Shown: positions 1-3,619 of the stretch, one piece after another | How positions within the stretch are numbered: the stretch's first letter is position 1 | Layout: each line of letters opens with the position of its first letter | Origin: Chloroflexota bacterium | GTDB taxonomy: Bacteria > Chloroflexota > Limnocylindria > Limnocylindrales > CSP1-4 | Reading direction: 5' to 3' | Assembly: GCA_021790715.1 (NCBI GenBank) | Contig: JAJYGK010000113.1 | Span: forward strand, 1-7,090 | DNA: 7,090 nucleotides | Translations under genes and position numbers: made by a program | Notes under the pieces: generated by a model | Seen by the model: the letters and a program-made list of their open reading frames with translations, nothing else | What the model was told of the DNA's origin: nothing | The model's database searches: none

Positions 1-2
1 CA

Positions 3-131
3 CGAAACCCAGGGCGGTTCAGCGTCTCGATCACGCTCCATCAGATGCGTTGGGGCGGCGGAACGTTCGATCTTCGCGACACGAACACGGTGCGGATGTG
101 GACCAACGCGCGCAAGGGTCGAACGACGTAG
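3..131 (+). CDS. C-terminal end of an unidentified protein (partial)
   Basis: This frame is open from the left edge and ends at TAG 129-131, giving 42 residues; the 5' part lies outside the window. The tail has alternating hydrophobic and polar residues (RFSVSITLHQMRWGGGTFDL, then DTNTVRMW) and ends in a basic stretch, KGRTT. This looks like the last beta strands of a beta-sandwich or secreted protein. About four fifths of its codons end in G or C, as in the other genes here. I do not recognise the family. The reading rests on plausible composition and on its convergence with the ABC operon, with a hairpin between them. It could still be a chance open frame, because only 42 codons are visible. 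Confidence 0.45.
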   Translation, partial: RNPGRFSVSITLHQMRWGGGTFDLRDTNTVRMWTNARKGRTT

Positions 132-189
132 GGAGTCCGCTTGCCATCGGCCCCTGTGCCGCGCAGTCAAACTGGGGGCTCCGCCGCAG

Positions 190-211
190 CGAGGCCGTCT
201 GCACGGCCTCG
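190..211. terminator. Hairpin between convergent genes, possible bidirectional terminator
   Basis: A perfect 9-bp stem (190-198 with 203-211, arms CGAGGCCGT and ACGGCCTCG) closes a CTGC tetraloop. It lies between the stop of the left plus-strand frame and the stop of the minus-strand permease at 226, where a shared terminator is expected. Neither side carries a T tract, so it is not a canonical intrinsic terminator. It may act with Rho or only protect 3' ends. Confidence 0.4.
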
Positions 212-225
212 ATATCTACGTGTGC

Positions 226-1026
226 TCACCCCACCCGCTTGAGCCGCCCGGTGCGCTTGGCATAGCGCTCGGCACGCGCGAAGACCCACATCCCGATCGG
301 GATCAGCACGATGCCCATGACAACGAGCGCGGCCGCCTGGTCGAGCAGCGCCGTGACCGGAGTGCCGCTGATCAGGCCGGCCCGCACGGCGTCGAGGACA
401 TGGGTTGCCGGGCTGAACGGCGCGATGTAACTGAGCAGACCAGATTTGATCGAGTCTGGCGCGTATACCCCGCTGACGAGCAGCAGCAGCGACTGCAGGA
501 CGAACGTCATCTGCGAGCCGCGCTCGACGAAGAGCAGCGGCAGGACGGCGGCCATGATGCCGATCCCGACGAATGAGAACGAGCCGAGCACCATGAACGC
601 CGCTGCCGTCCCGACGTTGGCCCGCGACATGTCGAGGCCGAAGAACAGCGCGAGCACGACCAGCACGACCGCCGTGTGGACCAGGCCGTACAGGATCGCG
701 TAGAGCGTCGAGCCGAGCAGGTGGGTACGGCGCCGGATCGGCGCCATCATCGTGTACTCGAGCGTGCCCTCCCAGCGCTCCCAGGAGATCGTGTCGGCGA
801 CGAAGCTGAAGACGATCGAGAGGTAGTTCCAGAAGGTCGCCCCGATCATGAGCGACAGGATCAGGCGACGATCGTTCAGCTGCGCGCCGATCAGCGAGAT
901 CGCGAGCGCGCCGGCGATCGCATACACGAGGTACGCGATCTCCCATCCCCAGTAGCGGCGGGACAGGTTGAAGTTGCGTTCCACGAACGCATAGCTGGCC
1001 TTGAGTTCGTGGCCCAGGGCGGTCAC
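226..1026 (-). CDS. ABC-2 type transporter permease
   Basis: Integral membrane subunit of an ABC exporter, 266 aa, the usual length for ABC-2 permeases of the drug or polysaccharide export type. About six hydrophobic segments are visible near residues 29-48, 55-78, 104-130, 138-166, 172-190 and 230-250. Between helices 2 and 3 lies SWERWEGTLEYTMMAPI (81-97), the cytoplasmic segment typical of this family. The stretch LLVSGVYAPDSI (183-193), followed by SPATHVLDAVRAGL (205-218), is also characteristic. The start is GTG at 1026, chosen because AAAGGAG lies seven bases upstream. It is the third gene of a minus-strand operon, 37 nt after the small Arg-rich protein, and it should pair with the ATPase at 1378-2295. 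The substrate cannot be read from the sequence; hydrophobic drugs, lipids and glycans are all possible. Confidence 0.93.
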   Translation of the reverse strand: MTALGHELKASYAFVERNFNLSRRYWGWEIAYLVYAIAGALAISLIGAQLNDRRLILSLMIGATFWNYLSIVFSFVADTISWERWEGTLEYTMMAPIRRRTHLLGSTLYAILYGLVHTAVVLVVLALFFGLDMSRANVGTAAAFMVLGSFSFVGIGIMAAVLPLLFVERGSQMTFVLQSLLLLVSGVYAPDSIKSGLLSYIAPFSPATHVLDAVRAGLISGTPVTALLDQAAALVVMGIVLIPIGMWVFARAERYAKRTGRLKRVG

Positions 1027-1063
1027 GAATGCGCTCCTTTCGGGTGAGGGGCCGGCCCGACGA

Positions 1064-1261
1064 TCAGGTCGTGCGGGCCGGCCGAAGCGATGGGTCGGCG
1101 GCGAGCCGGGCGCCGACGCGGATCATCTGGCGACCCACCCGGCGACGGACGGACGTGCGGCGCGGCTGGCGCACCATGCGCCGCCGCTGCGCGGACTCGA
1201 TCTCCGCGCGGATCTCGGCCCGGCGGGCCTCGACCAGCAGCAGATGGCTGGGCTGGAACAT
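1064..1261 (-). CDS. Arg-rich 65-aa protein inside an ABC transporter operon
   Basis: Hypothetical small protein of unknown function. ATG at 1261 is preceded by GGAGG with eight bases between, a strong reason to treat it as translated. The residues fall into a hydrophobic N-terminus (MFQPSHLLLV), a helix-prone charged segment (EARRAEIRAEIESAQRRR, about 11-28) and a basic tail. It has 17 arginines, no lysine and only five acidic residues, so it should be strongly basic and may bind nucleic acid, ribosomes or acidic lipid. No transmembrane helix is obvious. It lies between the ATPase (116 nt upstream) and the permease (37 nt downstream), so co-expression is likely. A longer in-frame version extending upstream to 1564 would overlap the ATPase gene and would include low-complexity Arg/Gly sequence; I rejected it. 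Any role as an accessory subunit is inference. Confidence 0.68.
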   Translation of the reverse strand: MFQPSHLLLVEARRAEIRAEIESAQRRRMVRQPRRTSVRRRVGRQMIRVGARLAADPSLRPARTT

Positions 1262-1323
1262 CGGCGTGTCCTCCGACGCGGCGTGTCTGCGCCGCGTATG
1301 CATGCGTTTCGAGCCAGTGGTGC

Positions 1324-1378
1324 CGGCCGGCTGGTGCCGGCCGACGGTCCGGGCGACCTTCGCCCGGTCGCCGGGACC
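1324..1378 (-). promoter_or_regulatory. Two strong intercistronic hairpins after the ATPase gene
   Basis: Two adjacent inverted repeats fill the end of the ATPase-to-small-protein gap. One pairs 1346-1358 with 1366-1378: 12 of 13 positions match across a 7-nt loop, and it touches the ATPase stop codon. The other pairs 1324-1331 with 1336-1343, a perfect 8-bp stem with a 4-nt loop, and includes part of an 11-bp direct repeat (1319-1329 and 1333-1343). No T tract follows on the minus strand, so complete termination is unlikely. They could stabilise the upstream mRNA, set the ratio of ATPase to downstream products, or act as an RNA processing site. Confidence 0.55.
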
Positions 1379-2295
1379 TACGCCCCGGCCTCCTCCGCCT
1401 CGCCCTCCTCGACGTCCTCGTCGAGGGAGCGGCCGGTGTAGGCCATGAAGACGCTCTCGAGCGTCGGCGGCTCGCCGCGCTCGCGCGCGACCCGGGCCTT
1501 GAGCTCGGCCGGGGTGCCGTCGGCGACGACCCGTCCACCGTCGAGCACGGCGATGCGGTCGCACAGGCGATCCGCCTCGTCGAGGTCGTGCGTGGTCAGC
1601 ACGATCGCGGCGTCGTGGGTGTCCCGCAGATCCTCGATGAAGACCTGCACGTCCACCTTCGAGCGCGGGTCGAGACCGGTCGTCGGCTCGTCCAGGAGCA
1701 GGAGCATCGGGCTCGTCAGCAGCGCTCGCGCGATCGCGACCTTCTGCTGCATCCCCCGGCTGAGCTGCTCGGTGGGCTGTCCCAGGCGCTTCTCGGCGAT
1801 GCCGAGGCGCCCCAGGATCCGTGCCGACTCGCGGCGCGCCACTCCCGCGTCGAGCCCGTACAGCCGGGCGGCGAACGCGAGGTTCTCGTACGGCGAGAGC
1901 TTCTTGAAGAACGCGGCATCGACGCTGACGCGGTTGATGCAGCGCTTCACGGCCATCTCGTCGCGCTCGATGTCGTGGCCGAAGATCTCGACCCGTCCGG
2001 CGTCGATCGTCAGCAGCGTGCTGACGAGGCGGATCAGCGTCGACTTGCCGCTGCCGTTCGCCCCGAGCACGCCGTAGATGTGCCCGCGATCGACGGTCAG
2101 CGAGACGTCCCGGATCGCATCGACGACGCGGTGCTCCCGGCCGACGACGAACCGCTTGGTGACGCCCTCCACGAGCAGCGCCGGCGCGGCCGTCCGCCCG
2201 GTCGTCTCCGGACCCGGCCGCGCGTCACCGGGCGCGGGCACGGGATCGCCCGCCCGACGCGACGCGCCCAGGCGCGGGAACAGGGTGATCGCCAT
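1378..2295 (-). CDS. ABC transporter ATP-binding protein (DrrA/CcmA-like exporter class)
   Basis: Cytoplasmic ATPase subunit powering the ABC-2 permease, 305 aa. After a non-conserved, Pro/Ala/Gly-rich N-terminus (1-38) the nucleotide-binding domain runs from ALLVEGVTKRF (39-49) to about 260. It has Walker A GANGSGKST (78-86), signature LSRGMQQ (178-184), Walker B LLLLDEP (198-204), D-loop GLDP (207-210) and switch His in TTHD (234-237). The region where the Q-loop glutamine is expected (about 120-130, NRVSVDAAFF) contains no Gln, a deviation that may mark a subfamily. The C-terminus is acidic (DEDVEEGEAEE). ATG at 2295 is supported by AAGGAGGT six bases upstream, so the long N-terminus appears real. 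It is the first gene of the operon, behind a structured leader with an intrinsic terminator. A daunorubicin-type drug exporter is one possibility; the substrate is unknown. Confidence 0.95.
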   Translation of the reverse strand: MAITLFPRLGASRRAGDPVPAPGDARPGPETTGRTAAPALLVEGVTKRFVVGREHRVVDAIRDVSLTVDRGHIYGVLGANGSGKSTLIRLVSTLLTIDAGRVEIFGHDIERDEMAVKRCINRVSVDAAFFKKLSPYENLAFAARLYGLDAGVARRESARILGRLGIAEKRLGQPTEQLSRGMQQKVAIARALLTSPMLLLLDEPTTGLDPRSKVDVQVFIEDLRDTHDAAIVLTTHDLDEADRLCDRIAVLDGGRVVADGTPAELKARVARERGEPPTLESVFMAYTGRSLDEDVEEGEAEEAGA

Positions 2296-2616
2296 GTCTG
2301 CACCTCCTTCGCTGGAGGCCCGCGCATCGAACGAGCCGCGGGCCTGTCGTCATCTGACGTTGCGCGACGATTCCCGTCGCGCCGACCCACGGCTCGCGTG
2401 CCACGCATGGCATCAAAAAACCGTGGGTCCCGATCCGGCCCACGGCTCCGAGTTGCCCGCCCGGCGGTCACCCGCCTCGCGTCACCCTGCGATGGGCACA
2501 GATCTCCCGAGGTACCCGGGTGCGGCAACGCCCGCCCGGGTGCGCCTCGTGGTGAGAAGCTGCGAAACCGACATCTGGTGGAACCACTCCATCTGCAGGG
2601 CGCCTGCTTACGCCGC
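2296..2616 (-). promoter_or_regulatory. Long structured 5' leader of the ABC operon (putative attenuator/riboswitch, class unknown)
   Basis: About 320 nt separate the predicted transcription start (near 2616) from the ATPase ATG. In transcription order I see these elements: a 5-bp hairpin (2595-2607); an inverted repeat ACCCGGG/CCCGGGT (2514-2520 with 2535-2541); GGCGG/CCGCC closing a GTGA GNRA-type tetraloop (2463-2476); an intrinsic terminator (2415-2445); a small hairpin (2399-2412); a perfect 8-bp hairpin (2362-2369 with 2375-2382); and a perfect 9-bp hairpin (2316-2324 with 2337-2345) ending six bases from the Shine-Dalgarno (about 2302-2310). A 36-codon reading frame (2482-2592) lies before the terminator. 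I found no T-box, SAM-I, TPP, cobalamin or glycine core. The regulatory role is inferred from the layout. Confidence 0.5.
2415..2445 (-). terminator. Intrinsic (Rho-independent) terminator upstream of the ATPase gene
   Basis: Read on the minus strand, CCGTGGG (2445-2439) pairs perfectly with CCCACGG (2427-2421) across an 11-nt loop, and six T residues follow directly (2420-2415). A T6 tract is conspicuous in such GC-rich DNA. It lies about 170-200 nt after the predicted start of transcription and 120 nt before the ATPase start codon. Either it attenuates the ABC operon, or it ends a transcript coming from the glycosidase far upstream. The promoter between them favours the first reading. Confidence 0.75.
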
Positions 2617-2622
2617 CCGCGG

Positions 2623-2652
2623 AGGATACGGGCCGCCTGCCTCGCGTGTCAA
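2623..2652 (-). promoter_or_regulatory. Predicted sigma70-type promoter for the ABC operon leader
   Basis: On the minus strand a perfect -35 box TTGACA (2652-2647) is followed after 18 bp by TATCCT (2628-2623), four of six matches to the -10 consensus. The start of transcription would be near 2616. No gene lies between it and the ABC operon apart from a doubtful 36-codon frame. The -35 box is only about 20 bp from the IS-end-like repeats, so the insertion may have shaped or supplied this promoter. Confidence 0.5.
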
Positions 2653-2674
2653 GACGCGTGCGCGCCCTTGTGAA

Positions 2675-2719
2675 CGGCCAGCGATTCTGTCACCCGCAAG
2701 CGGCCAGCGACTTTGTCAC
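2675..2719. repeat. Two tandem 19-bp repeats resembling an insertion-sequence end
   Basis: CGGCCAGCGATTCTGTCAC (2675-2693) and CGGCCAGCGACTTTGTCAC (2701-2719) match at 17 of 19 positions with a 26-bp period. On the minus strand they read GTGACARARTCGCTGGCCG, a style reminiscent of the repeated terminal sequences of IS21/IS481-type elements; this resemblance is from memory and unverified. No transposase gene is present nearby, so this would be a solo or decayed end. Confidence 0.6.
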
Positions 2720-2920
2720 TGTCGGCGGAGAGACGAGACCCCGATCCGGGCCTCGCGATCGAGCCGGGCCACGCTCTGCTCCTGGTGTTGCAGCGCAGGC
2801 GACCGAGCGGCGGGGAGGTGGCCGCGTCGGCGATGGCGGCTGGGAATGATGGTGGCATTCGGCGGCCTCGTGCGGCACCCAGCTGCCCTCGTGCGCGGTC
2901 GCGTGCGCGGCTTCGCGCGC

Positions 2921-3002
2921 GGCACCCCCAGATAGTCCCCCGGGTGCTGGTAACGGCGCTGGCGGCCGATGGGACCCCTGGATAGTCCCCCGGATGCTGG
3001 TA
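2921..3002. repeat. Pair of 32-bp direct repeats, 50-bp period
   Basis: Copies at 2921-2952 and 2971-3002 agree at 28 of 32 positions. The invariant core is GATAGTCCCCCGG followed by TGCTGGTA after one variable base. They are separated by 18 bp. The core is not palindromic, so these are not hairpin-type REP units. Two copies are too few to call an array. They may be a dispersed genomic repeat, a protein-binding site pair or another IS-end remnant. Confidence 0.7.
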
Positions 3003-3180
3003 TGCGGTCGCCACGACCCCGGGCCCCGCGGAACCGGCTCGCGGCGCTCCTTCGCCCGCCCGGACCGTGCGGGGCGGAGGGCCTATCGCGACGTGCGGCA
3101 GTCCGAAACTGCCCCTCTGTCGGCCCGACCCCGGCCGTCCGGCCGCGGGAGCCCGCATAGCAGCACGGCCACGCATATCC

Positions 3181-3379
3181 AGCGGGCGGCCCTGTCGGCG
3201 GGGTCGGCAGGCGGAGCGGGGCCAGCGGGTGGCGAAGCGGGCCGGCAGGCGAGCGGGCCAGCGGTGTGGGATGCGGGCCTGCCGGGAGGCGATGCGAGCC
3301 CGGCTGGCGATGTGGGCCGGCGGTGTCGGCGCGGGGCGAGCGGGCGGGCGGCGAGCGGCGAGCGGGGCGGTGTGGGACC
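3181..3379 (+). other. G-rich low-complexity block with degenerate AGCGGGC-type units
   Basis: The plus strand is strongly G-skewed and built from imprecise AGCGGGC/GGCGAGCGG motifs, with many runs of three or four G (for example 3333-3336, 3342-3344, 3346-3348, 3364-3367). It could form G-quadruplexes on the plus strand. Translations in any frame are low-complexity, so I do not call a gene. It lies downstream of the minus-strand glycosidase. Confidence 0.5.
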
Positions 3380-3573
3380 TGAGGAGAGGTGCTGCTGGAC
3401 CACTCGCTGGGACTCGGCCCTGCGCCGCGTGTCGAGGTGACGTCCCAGCTCGTCGGGGGCACGCTCAGCCCGCCCCAGGGGGAGTCCATCCTGGCGCAGT
3501 CGGCTCGCCAGATCACGCCGCGGGTGGGCAAGCGGCCCTCCGCCACGGCCCAGCGCCGCTGCACCGCGGAGCG

Positions 3574-3590
3574 GACAGAGTCGCTGGCCG
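3574..3590. repeat. Inverted copy of the IS-end-like repeat
   Basis: GACAGAGTCGCTGGCCG matches the reverse complement of each tandem repeat at 2675-2719 at 16 of 17 positions. A match this long is unlikely by chance within 1 kb. It lies just beyond the 3' end of the glycosidase. The repeat tips (GTGACA side) face inward toward 2720-3573, so it is unclear whether the intervening DNA is the element's interior or sequence trapped between two element ends. Confidence 0.55.
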
Positions 3591-3619
3591 AACGGCGCTC
3601 AGGACACGTTCTGGGGCCC

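Larger units (their letters stand above)
2653..3619. other. 967-bp region without a convincing intact gene, rich in repeat remnants
   Basis: Long frames exist on both strands, but their translations are Arg/Pro/Gly/Ala-rich and low in complexity, without recognisable motifs or ribosome sites, as expected by chance in GC-rich DNA. The region holds IS-end-like repeats, a pair of 32-bp direct repeats, a G-rich block and a short inverted repeat GGCAGT/ACTGCC near 3100. One minus-strand stretch at about 3395-3520 has protein-like composition (DLASRLRQDGLPLGRAERAP, later ESQRVVQQHL) and could be a fragment of a lost gene, though I cannot name it. Confidence 0.6.

Noticed and set aside
1064..1564. 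166-codon version of the small Arg-rich protein starting at 1564
   Set aside because: It would overlap the ATPase gene by nearly 190 bp. Its extra N-terminal part is low-complexity, while the internal ATG at 1261 has an excellent Shine-Dalgarno.
2463..2495. Partial resemblance to the FMN riboswitch start (GCAGGGTGA followed by a CCGCC-type stem)
   Set aside because: The conserved ATTCC segment and the downstream FMN core elements are missing, and the adjacent genes are not riboflavin-related.
2415..2616. T-box leader for the ABC operon
   Set aside because: No AGGGTGGNACCGCG-like T-box sequence and no recognisable stem I motifs; the downstream genes are not synthetases or amino-acid genes.
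1090..2673. A 527-codon plus-strand frame antisense to the ABC ATPase
   Set aside because: Shadow of the ATPase, whose Walker and signature motifs are unambiguous on the other strand.
2921..3002. CRISPR array
   Set aside because: Only two copies, an 18-bp interval and imperfect units, with no cas genes in the window.
2649..3564. Overlapping minus-strand frames of 175 and 282 codons in the repeat region
   Set aside because: No ribosome site, no domain and low-complexity content. They span the direct repeats, so the repeated peptide-like segments arise from the DNA repeats.
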